Positions 22,431-33,758 of a stretch of DNA of 64,000 nt are shown piece after piece (the stretch's first letter is position 1; every line of letters starts with the position of its first letter). The position numbers were made by a program, and so were the translations under genes. Origin of the DNA: Isoetes taiwanensis (lineage: Eukaryota > Streptophyta > Lycopodiopsida > Isoetales > Isoetaceae); NCBI GenBank assembly GCA_021234155.1, contig JAJEKV010000051.1:2422754-2486753 (forward strand). The letters run 5' to 3'. The notes beneath the pieces are model-generated. The model saw nothing but the letters and a program-made list of their open reading frames with translations, did no database searches and was not told the DNA's origin.

Positions 22431-23614
22431 TGAGGTATACTTATTAGTTTATTCTTTCTTGGCGTGGTATTGTAGCCTCTGTGTTATTTACGTTTTTCAC
22501 GATATGACACTGTAGCCTCTGAAGCAGCACTAATTGGATGTTTTTTCCCGCGATGGTCATTCTGCAGACAGTTTTTTATTGATCCGCTGTTGTTTCTTTC
22601 TCGGCGTTATCCTGGAGCATCCGAGCTTTATCATAATTTCTCTATATTATTGTGTTGTGGCATGTGCCCTTGCTTGAAGCTTCTAACTTTTTAATGGGTC
22701 ACTCGGCCTTTCTGACTACTACAGGTTATTTTCTGAGATCTTTCGGTTGCCAGAGGGCATGGCATCAAGTTTAGAGCGTTTTTCAGCTGATGTTTGAGTG
22801 CTGCAGGCATTCCTCGAGAGCATCGATGATGGTTTCTCATTAGGTTTTTCCTCAAAAACCCGCAAGGGCGGGGTTTTTCATCTCGATGAGAAGCTTTCCC
22901 CAAACTTTTCTCACCTTTACCTTGTTTGAGCGACCAATAGATCGTATTTTTATCTTGGTTTCTTTATTTCTATTGTGCTCATGATGATCGTCTAGTTTCG
23001 CTCCATATTTTCAAATTTTCTACTGTTAGTCCCGTGTCTAAAGGAACATGACTATTTCTAAGGTACACAAAGGAGCCTAAAAGCAAAGGCCAGACGTCCA
23101 CCTCAGGAGCCAGACGAAGAAGAAGAGACCAAGAGAGATCACGGCATAAGGGCATCCACGGCCCATCAATTTTTAGTACCACAATGGGAATGATGATTCT
23201 AGAGATCATGGCATTGCACCCACACGGTCAGCAGAGGTTTTGGGGGGTTAGATAACCGAAGACTCTGAAATGGCTATTTTTTTGCTATTTTGGCCTAGAG
23301 GCCATTGTATTGCATATAGCAGAAGTTTAGACTTAGAAGTAAAGACAAGTTTTGGAATTTTTGTTGTCTCACCTCCTTTTTGGAGATTTTTACGTATTTC
23401 CAGTGATCATTCAAGATTTTCACTCATTCTCTCCTGTCTTTCATTCTATCTTCGTGTTTCTTAGTTCTGTTTTCTTTTGTTATTGCATAAACCTGCTTGA
23501 CGCTTTCCTGTAGAGGAGCTGTTTGTAGGATGCCAAGGTTTTCACGGAGGATCATCCTTCAAGCTCTCCCGAACACTGCCGCCGATTGTTGGGTCCTAGT
23601 TCTTTTCTTTTCAG
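22431..23614. other. Upstream flank of the Gag remnant, no gene recognised
   Basis: Contains three TGTAGCCTCTG/TGTAACCTCTG words spaced about 40 bp apart (22,423-22,520), the hairpin at 22,832-22,894 and a 76-codon minus-strand open stretch without known family. It may include the 5' leader of the Gag-bearing element, but no LTR was found. Confidence 0.35.
22832..22894. repeat. Conserved-core hairpin, copy 3
   Basis: Arms TTTCTCAT and ATGAGAAG enclose AGGTTTTTCCTCAAAAACCC and GCAAGGGCGGGGTTTTT. The core is nearly identical to the reverse complement of 16,603-16,664. Confidence 0.75.
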
Positions 23615-25330
23615 ATGTCTTTCTCGACTTTCACTCAAGAAGAGCTCCTCAGCCAGAACCTTGCTCGACTGACCAACAGCAGCACCACGATGCTACTCGT
23701 AACTCTTATTATGGAGATTATGATATTGAAGGTGGTCACCCACGTTCCCATGCCCATTCCGCTCCATCGAGACCTCAAGCCTCTTCACATCCAGGGTCCC
23801 CTACACATTTGTCAGAAGTGTTCTCAACCACATTCACCTCGACAATCACCTATTCATCAAACTCTGCCATATGATCAAACTCTAGAAAGCACTTATCAAA
23901 TTCCAACCATGCCCATGCCGGTACCCTCCCGACCCAACTTCCCACAATATGGCATGGCCTATTCTCAGGTCTCTTTTGGTCCCACCTATGTCAATGAGTT
24001 TCCATCATCACCACCTTTCAACCACTGGTCAACGTCTACAATATTGGTGACCTCACACTCGATACGAAGGGCTGTCGTATTCCACCAATTCTAGACAGCA
24101 AGATTGCTACCATCAAGGTACCTCCAGTGTTTTTCATGATGCCCTCTACTGCAGTCACGGAGGACCTTCAACTTCTCATACCACCTGGCACTCTCAACTT
24201 CCTATGCCATCACCTCAGTATGTTTCTCGTCCTGCTGTCCCCTCTATTTTTGCTTCGGGTTTAAATCTGAAAATTCAATACCCAATCTTCGGCAACACTA
24301 AAGGCAAGCCCATCATGGACAAAAGTGCACAAGCCCGCATGGAAGAGTTTGAAGTGCTTACAGTTCTCAATGATCACTCTCAACCACAAATCAAGTTTCA
24401 CATTTTTTCCACCACTCTGCGTGGTACATCTCACCAACAGCTCATGGCAAATAAAAGCCACTAGAAACAAAGCTGGACGGACATGAAATCTGATTTGCTT
24501 GCTCACTATGGCTCTCTGGATGATGATCAACAACTTTTAAAATAGCCACACGAACTTCAACAATAGGCTACAGAATTTGCTCGCAATTTTGCTGACCGTC
24601 TGCTAATTCTTGGGGCAAACTCAAAGAATATCCCACGCAAAGTCAAATCTTAGTATGGTTTCTCCAAGGCCTGCCTCCTGCAATTCGACTCATGACCGAG
24701 TATTTGCAGCCTAAGCCCTTAACTCAGGCTATTGAATTGGTGAATCATTATGTCAATGTCTCCTCTAGAGTCATACCCCTAATGGATCTTCTCTTCATGC
24801 CCGCCGCAGCTATCATTTATAACTCTGTGATTCCTCAGCCCCAATACCACAGTCAAATCTGGTGCCATCTTTGTAAGTATTGGGGCCATCTTGCTAATGA
24901 GTGTAATTCTACTAATGGCCCTTCTCATTGTAAGCATTTCAATATGTGCAATCACACTACAGAAGAATGTACGCATGCAACCCCATGCCTTTCCGATAGA
25001 AGATGGTCTTCCAGGTACAAACAACACCATTGCAAATACTGCAGTAGCATGCTCAGTCTTCACGACAACCTTTTGATCATGTTAAAGCACAATGCTATCA
25101 CTGTAGAAAATGGGGCCATACTACTACGATGTGTCCCCAACTTTCGCAAAAGTTCAAGTTCAAGTTCAAGTTCAGCTACCAAGTACCAACCAAACAGCTT
25201 CAGTTCATCTTACTGCCTATCAACTATGGACAGCTAATGGTAAACAGAATCCCAGACCCACGCTCAAGAAACTACCATGCGCATCTCAACCATAGCAACA
25301 AACTCCACATGCCACTTTATCAGCAAGCTT
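23615..25330 (+). pseudogene. LTR-retrotransposon Gag (retrotrans_gag plus CCHC knuckles), frameshifted
   Basis: The first open part (23,615-24,094) is Pro/Ser/Gln-rich. From 24,204 on, in several frames, come IKFHIFSTTLRGTSHQQL, SWTDMKSDLLAHYGSLDDD, ATEFARNFADRLLILG and LQGLPPAIRLM, the usual order of the capsid-like retrotrans_gag domain of Ty3-type elements. Three knuckle-like motifs follow: CHLCKYWGHLANEC (C-x2-C-x4-H-x4-C), a less regular CKHFNMCNHTTEEC, and in another frame CYHCRKWGHTTTMC. Gag would package the element RNA. Stops and frame changes show it is inactive. No protease, RT or LTR follows: the sequence changes character near 25,400. Confidence 0.75.
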
Positions 25331-26039
25331 AAGAAGAAATTTATCAGGCCTTAAATCCTCCAGTCAACATTCAAATTGGGTAGTGTTGGTATCACGCCAA
25401 ACCCACGGTACTCGACCTTATCAGCTTACACCCCAAGACACACGACCTATTTATGCTGTGGACATTGTTCCTCAAGATTGGGAGCTAGACCTCAAGATAG
25501 AGCAGACCGAGATATGGCAATGGCGGGGCTAGCTATCGACAATGGCTGGGATTGACCACTCCATCCGCCCCTCCTGTACATACTTTGCAGATGGGCTAGA
25601 TCGAGCTCTGGCATGACTATAACCTGCCGGATACGTAGTCTCATAGTATCACCCATCGAGACTACTCCGGATTGCATCTCCCCAGTCCGATGAGATAGGA
25701 AAAGGTTGCATCTCCCCTTCCCGAGGTCTAGCGACTCCATGGACAGCTAGAGGATCGTGGCGACACACGATTCGTACCCGACTGAACTCCCTAAAACAAG
25801 AGTCAGGCCAACACCTGCAACTCCTGAGGGTCAGGTTGACACCATTGACCCAGGAAGTATCGGACCCATACCCGACCCACACGAAGTGACCGACTATAGG
25901 CCTAGCCCACTATGGGTCACACTCACCCCAAGGTTTGGTCCACTGTTGAAAAGTATAGTTTTCTTAGGTCCACATGTTCTTTATTCAGAGATTTCAAAAA
26001 AACCTACATGTAGATCTGTGGAGATGTGGTTTTACTAAC
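25331..26039. other. Downstream flank of Gag, no domain recognised
   Basis: Moderately GC-rich, with a 93-codon open stretch (25,757-26,038) rich in Pro and Thr that matches nothing I know. It may be the remains of the pol-proximal region. Confidence 0.3.
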
Positions 26040-26044
26040 TAACG

Positions 26045-26440
26045 GTATTGTTTTTTAAGTGGACAAGGAACATCCACTGTTATTTTTTTAAGGAGCTGTT
26101 GTTTTTATTTTTTTAGGACGTGTGGTTTTTTAAGGAGGTATGTTTTTTGTTAAAAGAACTGTGGTTTTTTCTTTTGAGGTAGTGGTGTTTTTAAGGAGGT
26201 GTAGTTTTTGGAGGTGTGGTTTATAAATAAGTGTAGTTTTTTTTTAAGGAGCTGTGGTCTTTGTTTTTTAGGACGTGTGGTTTTTTAAGGAGGTATGTTT
26301 TTTGTTAAAGGAACTGTGGTTTTTTCTTTTGAGGTGGTGATGTTTCTAAGGAGGTGTAGTATTTGGAGGTGCGGTTTATAAGTAAGTGTAGTTTTTAAGG
26401 AGGTTTTTTCTAAAGGATGTATGGTTCTCTAAAGGGGTGT
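26045..26440. repeat. Degenerate GGAGGTGTGGTTTTT tandem array
   Basis: Irregular repeats of TTTTTTAAGGAGGTGTGG and variants; a block of about 125 bp (from TTTTTTAGGACGTGTGG) is itself duplicated at 26,112 and 26,268. The complement appears at 898-1,190. The left edge of the 12.7-kb duplication falls inside this array. Confidence 0.75.
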
Positions 26441-26689
26441 GGTATTTTAAGGTTCTTTATAGCGAATTTTGTAAGCATCATTATACAATCATTGCACTGC
26501 TCCCATCCATATGACACCTCATAAAGTATTCATATATGTTGTCATTACATGCCATGTGTAAAAATGCATTGTCCCTCTACCCCTCATGCTTATAGAAAAC
26601 TAGAATGCAAAGGCATTATAAAGATCCCAAAATTGAATTGAACTGAATTTAACTTTAACATCCATGGGGACCAACAAGTCTATCAGATC

Positions 26690-26858
<169 letters not shown>

Positions 26859-26882
26859 ATGAAATGAAATTTGTTATTTCGT

Positions 26883-29800
26883 CTACGAGACCGCCAGGTA
26901 CAAAATACACTCAAAATTGTAAAACAAGTCATCCAGTGTGTCTTCTGAGAATAACACACTGGGCTCCTCTATCTCTACCTCTTCCATCATTTGTTCTTTT
27001 AAACATTCATCCCTCAGTTTGAGAATATCAACAATACACCCCCCTATAGATGATCCTGGACACCGAAAAAACCCATCCAAAGAGACAGCACTAATCCCAT
27101 GCTTGACTCTTACCTCAGAATAAGCGCGACACCAAAGTAGGACATGAGCTTCGTCCTCCACCACTCCTTCATCACAAATTTTACAATGCCTAAGATCATG
27201 CGCAATGTCCGCCCATCTACCAACTTCCACGCCGAGTCGATGTGAGCACAGCCGTTCTAGCAATTGCTTGTCGATGTTTCACTGATATCGGTTCCATAAG
27301 ATATTGCGTTGCCTGTAAGGTAGGATTTATCTGAGTTCTATAGAACTCTTTCTTAACAGCTGGCACATTCCACGACTTATCGAGGAAGCTCTTTCGGACC
27401 CATCCCTCAATATCATCTTTGTGCATATGTAATTCCTGAATATTCATTCCCCATTTCACAAGCCATCTGTCAATATCTGCATCCCAACCCTTATCCCTGG
27501 TTTCCTCCATAGCAAGTCTTGGCAAACTATTGCTTGGCATACCATATAAGATCTTACACATATAGCATAAAAGTCTGCAAAGAGCTTCAGCTTCTAAAGA
27601 CATCATCCCACACTCTACAAGCATCATGTCGTACGGTGTTTGCATCTTAGTCCCCAGCTCAGTATGAAAAAATTTCTTTTGTATCTTTTCCACCTTTTTC
27701 CAGCTATCATTAGCGAGGCCTGGCCCCCAAACTTCACAACCATAAAGCACTACAGTCTGTACTAAGACTTTATAAAGCATGCGTTTCATCTCAAAATTCC
27801 AAATATCAGCATTAACACACTTCCTCTGCATAGCGTATAGTGCTTTTAGACCGGCATTTACTCTGTGTTCTACTGCTTGATTCCAATTAGGGCTCTTATC
27901 CACGATCAACCCTAAGTATTTATAATTCTCAACTACTTCCACTTGCTTACCCTTATAGGATAGATGGACATGATCTGTTTTATTTGCTCCAAAAACCACA
28001 ATTTTGGTCTTATCCAAATTCACCTGCATGCCTTTAGCTGTACAGAATTTTTCAAGCACATCTAAGTGTTTTTGCAGCCCTTGTATGCTCCGCGACAGCA
28101 GTACTACATCATCAGCATATAGCAGAATCATAAGCACATACCCATGCAAAGGCGTACCATCCCCTCCATGTGCCCTTATCCACTCCTCAAGCTGGTCTAT
28201 GAATAGGCCGAACAGGGTGGGTGACAAAGGACATCCCTGCTTCACTCCCACATTGCTTTCCACCACTTCATCACATGTCCCTACAAAAGGAAATGATAAT
28301 TGCACAAGTACCTTCTCATAGAGGATGTGTACCGCATGTCTAAGCTCCTTTGGAATGCCCAAATCTACCAGCCTGTGCCATAAATTTTGCCTGTTCATCA
28401 TGTCAAAAGCCTTGCTGAAGTCTACAAACACAGCATATAAAGGTTTCTTTTTTCCAACTACTGAGTCCATCATTGCGCGAAGAGTGATCAAATGGTCAGT
28501 TATGGACTTTTTAGGTCTAAAACCTGCCTGCCCTATTGCTCTAGCATTATGACTTTCTGCCCAAATGCTTATTTTCCGCTCGAGTATAGAAGCAAACAAC
28601 TTCGCATAGAGGCTACCAACCATAATGGTACGGTAGTTACCTGGGACAGATTCATCCCCTGATTTATGTAGTGGCACCACCTATTGACCTGCCATGATAC
28701 AGGAAAGCCATCTTTCAAAGCCATATTGAACACTTCTACCAGTTTATTTGCAGTTTCTTCTCCAGCCCATTTAAGCATTTCGGCCACCAGGCCACAAGCA
28801 TCGGCAGCTTTGCCATTAGCAAGTCTTTTGAGTCCCTCTTGAACATCCTCTATAGTGAAGGTAAGCATATCATTTATATTGCACGTCTCTTCTGTCATCT
28901 TAGCCTCCACCCCCGGTACATTGTATAGTTTCCGCACATGTGCCATAAGTGTATCCACCTGTAGCCCATCACCCTTATATTTCCGAGGTTTAAGTCTATT
29001 CCAAAATTTCTTTGGATCAACCAGCAGTTCTTCTACCATTTTTTTATTTCTAGAATGCAGATATGCTCGCTTTTTATCTTTGATCAACTTAATATATACT
29101 TTTCGTTCACGTTCTTTATCCATCCCATGTGCTGCTTTGAATTTCAACCTCTGTTGCTTACATTCTGTATCAAACCAGCCATTACATGGTCGTCCCATTC
29201 GTTGACGATGGGATACAAAACAGTTATCCGCTGATTCGAGCAAAATCTTGGTCAATGCATCACTTATATCATGTACTGTGGCAGGCCATACAAAAGATGA
29301 CACTTTCTGATTGCACATCTTGCTGTATTCAGTCGCTTTATTATAATTGGGATAAACCCGTTTGCTCTTAGCCAAAGCTTTCTGCTGCACATGCTGCCAT
29401 TGCACACGAATCTCAATGAATACTGGCACATGATCTGAGTTTTCATTTCCTTCACCAATAGACAAGCTAATAACATGTTCTGCAAAAGAGGGTTTAGCAA
29501 TAATGTAATCCACTACGCTTGCATTTTTGCAAGTACGTTTACCAGAGCCTGGGTATCTGTCTGTGCCATTAAAAATTACCATGTCAAATCCACTACACAT
29601 ATGCAGGACATGACGTCCTTGAGGGGTTGGCCATTTCACGCTATCTTCTGATATCCTATTCCAACCCGTTGTCCTTAATTCATCTTTATCCAACATTTCC
29701 AACCATTCTGCTTCCCCATCTGGACTAACCAGGGCTGCTTGATGATTTCCAGTACGACCATTAAAGTCTCCTAATAGCAAGATTTCACCTGTCAAACTTA

Positions 29801-30227
29801 GTGCTAATATATCCTGCTCCAAATGAAAAAATGGGTCATCTTTATCCAAATTTCCCTTATTATAAATAGGTGATTCCCTTGGTGGGAAATAGCAACCAGC
29901 TACATATAATGCACCGTACTTGCCAGGCAATTCAATCCAGATGTATTGTGCCGATGATTTATGTGTCAACACACCCACTGCATGTGCAATTTCATTTCTA
30001 GCATAGCAAGCAATGCCTCCGGTACCTTTTAACTTCCAACCTTTATTATTCCATACAGAATATAATAATTTAAAACCAAAGATATCTGGAAGACCCTTCT
30101 CTTTGTGCTCACATGTTTCCAAAAAGAAAATTATATCTACATCTTTTAGCAAATCTACTATAGTATATAACTTACTATGTTTCAATGTATTTATATTCCA
30201 GCAAACTAACCTGGCGGTCGATACTTC
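26883..30227 (-). pseudogene. LINE ORF2: endonuclease, reverse transcriptase, C-terminal zinc motif (two frameshifts)
   Basis: Endonuclease: CWNINTLKHSKL starts 11 codons after the ORF1 stop; later come LLGDFNGRTG (29,750-29,780), VVDYIIA and SDHVPVF, the catalytic set of an apurinic-type nuclease. RT: VDFSKAFDM, GVKQGCPLSP, LYADDVVLLS (28,080-28,115; the YADD active site), LDKTKIVVFG and YLGLIVD. C terminus: SHRLGVEVGRW, then CKIC...DEAHVLLWC (C-x2-C-x8-H-x4-C type). The protein nicks target DNA and reverse-transcribes the element RNA. The frame changes near 28,685 (between endonuclease and RT) and near 27,263 (before the zinc motif), so it is split into three frames. All catalytic motifs remain, so the damage is recent or reflects assembly error. 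Confidence 0.85.
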
Positions 30228-31466
30228 CTATGCATCCTCTACCACCGCTTTTCCACCTCTCCAGTAAGCACGTTTTCCTGCTGCTCTAGCCGCTTTCATC
30301 CTTGAGATATCTTCCTTTCTTTGCTGGAATTGGGCTTTAGTTAAGTCCTCATTAATCCAAATATATTTTCCTTTAAGCAATGCTCGTTTCTGCATTACCC
30401 GCGCCTTAGCCTCTTTGCTTGCACACTTTACCAAAATATTTCTTGTTCCTTCCCCCTTTTTCCCAATCCGATAGGCATCTAAAATATCTATCTGTACTTG
30501 CATGTTTGTTGAAAGAAAATTTTCTACAGTAGCACTAGTGTTCTCATTCCCCTCTTCTGGTAATCCTGAAATTCTGAAATTGTTTGCTTTCAATTCCCTC
30601 TCATGCATATCAGTTAACTGCTCCATTTTCTCATTCAATATGTCTATTGCTTCTTGGAATCCTTCATTGCCGTTATGTACGACCTCTGGAAATTCATTCA
30701 TAATAGGCGCTGCTTCTGACATGTTGGCTAATTGCTGCCTCAACTCAGAATTCTCATGCTTCAAGGAATACAAAGATTCATTCATACCTTGCAAAAGCTT
30801 CAACATTTGTGTCTGATGTGCTGCTGCTTCTTTCCTTGCTTGCTCAGCTTCTTTCCTAGCTTGCTCCATGGAGTCCAGTATCTTCATCATTACTGTAAGC
30901 AGTTGCCCAACAACTATTTCTCCGCCAAGGAGTCCAGATGTTGCCATTGTTCCTGTACCTATCGGACCAGAACTTGGCATATGCTGTTGCATCTCCCATC
31001 CACTCTGTATTCCATTCTGCATCCCTGCCATACTATGCTGCATCCCAGCCAAAACGTGCCCATGTCCTGCTTGCTGCGCTTGGATAGGGCATTGGGATAG
31101 AACCAACGGGATACATCTTGAAAGCATTCTCTGTGGCAGTCGGGCTGCATTCGAATCAGCTGTTTTTAGTTTTGGTTCTGTCAATCCGGCTAAACTCAAG
31201 TCTTTTGGGGCTTCTGTTTTTTCTGCAGGTCGGACTGGTCCTTCTGTATCAACATCGATCTGCACAGGGTCGTCCAAAGAGTCTGCATCAGAGAGATCCC
31301 CATCCGACCCCATCACCTCCTTATTTTTATCAGACCTGCCAGGCTTTTTAAACTCATTTTTTTTCTTGGGGCTGGGTACATCGGTCTTGCACATAGCTAC
31401 AGTGGCAGGGCCACTCTTCGACCCACTAGCTTTCTCGGATTCTCTTTTAGGTTTCGCCATCGCCAC
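30228..31466 (-). CDS. LINE ORF1 (coiled coil plus RRM-like nucleic-acid-binding domain)
   Basis: 412 residues, intact from ATG to TAG. The N-terminal 100 residues are charged and disordered-looking (Lys, Ser, Asp rich). Residues about 105-190 are Gln/Met/Gly-rich. Residues about 195-300 are heptad-like (EQARKEAEQARKEAAAHQ, then ENSELRQQLANM), a coiled coil. ANNFRISGLPEEGNE, YRIGKKGEGTRNILVK and GKYIWINEDLTKAQFQ mark an RRM-like domain with a basic tail. This is the architecture of animal L1-type ORF1p, a trimeric RNA chaperone, not the DUF4283/CCHC type usual in flowering plants and seen at 1,340-2,704. The stop is a UAG (30,230-30,228) and ORF2 continues in the same frame. Confidence 0.85.
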   Translation of the reverse strand: MAMAKPKRESEKASGSKSGPATVAMCKTDVPSPKKKNEFKKPGRSDKNKEVMGSDGDLSDADSLDDPVQIDVDTEGPVRPAEKTEAPKDLSLAGLTEPKLKTADSNAARLPQRMLSRCIPLVLSQCPIQAQQAGHGHVLAGMQHSMAGMQNGIQSGWEMQQHMPSSGPIGTGTMATSGLLGGEIVVGQLLTVMMKILDSMEQARKEAEQARKEAAAHQTQMLKLLQGMNESLYSLKHENSELRQQLANMSEAAPIMNEFPEVVHNGNEGFQEAIDILNEKMEQLTDMHERELKANNFRISGLPEEGNENTSATVENFLSTNMQVQIDILDAYRIGKKGEGTRNILVKCASKEAKARVMQKRALLKGKYIWINEDLTKAQFQQRKEDISRMKAARAAGKRAYWRGGKAVVEDA

Positions 31467-31480
31467 ACCAAAAGAGGGTT

Positions 31481-32056
<576 letters not shown>

Positions 32057-33128
32057 GCTCAAACATGCCACCTAGGCTCAAACATGCCAAGGTGGCTCAA
32101 ACATGCCACCAAACATACACAAGGTGGCTCAAACATGCCAGCAAGGTGGCTCCAACATGCCAAGGTGGCTCCAACATGCCACACGGGCTCTAACATGCCA
32201 TGCAGGCTCCAATATGCCAACGTGGCGCAAACATGCCACGTGGGCTCCACCATGCCACCTAGGCTCCAACATGCCAAGGTGGCTCACAACATGCCACCTA
32301 GGCTTAAATATGCCAAGTTGGCTCAAACATGCCACCTAGGCTCCAACATGCCACCGTGGCTCTAACATGCCACCTAGGCTCAAACATGCCAAGGTGGCTC
32401 AAACATGCCACGTGGGCTCCAACATGCCACCTAGGCTCCAACATGCCAAGGTGGCTTAAACATGCCACCTAGGCCAACATGACAAGGTGGCTCAAACATG
32501 CCACATGGGCTTCAACATGCCACCTAGGCTCCAACATGCCAAGGTGGCTCAAACGCGCCACGGGGCTCCAACATGCCACCTAGGGCTCCAACATGCCACG
32601 TGGGCTAACATGCCAAGGTGGCTCTAACATGCCACCTAGGCTCAAACATGCCAAGGTGGCTCCAACATACCACCTAGGCTCCAACATGACAAAATGGCTC
32701 AAACATGCCACCTAGGCTCCAACGTGCTCAAACATGCCACGCGGACTCCAACATGCCACCTATGCTCCAACTTGCCAAGGTGGCTCGGCCAAGGTGGCTC
32801 AAACATGCCACCTAGGCTCAAACATGCCAGGTGGCTCAAACATGCCAAGGTGGGCTCAAACATGCCACCTAAGCTCCAACATGCCAAGGTGGCTCAAACA
32901 TGCCACCTGGGCTCCACCATGCCACCTAGGCTCCAACATGCCAAGGTGGCTCACAACATGCCACCTAGGCTTAAATATGCCAAGTTGGCTCAAACATGCC
33001 ACCTAGGCTCCAACATGCCACCGTGGCTCTAACATGCCACCTAGGCTCCAACATGCCAAGGTGGCTCAAACATGCCACGTGGGCTCCAACATGCCACCTA
33101 GGCTCCAACATGCCAAGGTGGCTCAAAC
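32057..33128 (+). repeat. ACATGCCA minisatellite, array 1
   Basis: Tandem 19-bp monomers with a fixed frame ACATGCCA-nnnn-GGCTCMA. The variable tetramer is mostly CCTA or AGGT, also CGTG, CATG and CACG. Monomers often alternate as a 38-bp dimer (ACATGCCACCTAGGCTCCA then ACATGCCAAGGTGGCTCAA). Open stretches on both strands only read the repeat. The array ends where the copia element inserted. Confidence 0.95.
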
Positions 33129-33758
33129 TGTCAAGGTTGCACCAAGAACGGGAGAGAAAGGGATGCACACGGAATTCCGAGAGCGCAAGCTCCCAAAAAC
33201 CAAAGCAAATAGGAATTGTATTAAACATAAGTATGAATACAAGATATAAAAAGGGGCAGTAAATAATAACTGCTCCCGTTACCAACCACACATAATTATG
33301 CCGTAACTAATTAAGGCAAGTCGGTGCCGTAGCTAATTAAGGCAAGTGGGTGGGCTGTGTAGGTGTCGATGAAGTGCCGATTCGAAGACATAGTCAGACC
33401 TCTGTGCCGAAAAGCTATCGCTGATGTCAAGCAGCAAGATGGTTGTCAAGGTTGCACCAAGAACGGGAGAGAAAGGGATGCACACGGAATTCCGAGAGCG
33501 CAAGCTGAATTGTATTAAACGTAAGTATGAATACAAGATATAAAAAGGGGCAGTAAATAATAACTGCTCCCGTTACCAACCACACATAATTATGCCGTAA
33601 CTAATTAAGGCAAGTCGGTGCCGTAGCTAATTAAGGCAAGTGGGTGGGCTGGTGTAGGTGCTGATGAAGTGATTCAACATAGTCACACCTCCGCTTTGAA
33701 AGTGCTATCAAGGCCATCCAGCGAGAAGATGGTGATCTCGATATCATATATCTTGACA
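33129..33758 (-). repeat. Compound 3' LTR made of two partial LTRs in tandem
   Basis: 33,129-33,442 is an LTR lacking the last about 27 bp present in the 5' LTR (TGATCTCGATATCATATATC...). 33,444-33,758 is a second LTR with its terminus but with a 25-bp internal deletion after GAGCGCAAGCT. Only the outer edge has the CAAAC target duplication, so both belong to one insertion. Copy B has the same structure at 58,311-58,930. Confidence 0.85.

Noticed and set aside
20799-22433. Overlapping 70-116 codon frames rich in Phe, Leu and Ser
   Set aside because: They are a product of the pyrimidine bias; there is no domain or signal peptide pattern beyond composition.
22979-23209. 76-codon minus-strand frame as a gene
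   Set aside because: No recognisable family, no intron or promoter context.
32057-33128. Open frames of up to about 110 codons over the ACATGCCA arrays on both strands
   Set aside because: The 19-bp unit lacks stops in several frames. The peptides are repeats of the unit and have no start or codon signal.
32057-33128. CRISPR-like array
   Set aside because: The repeats are directly tandem 19-mers with no unique spacers, in eukaryotic transposon-rich DNA.
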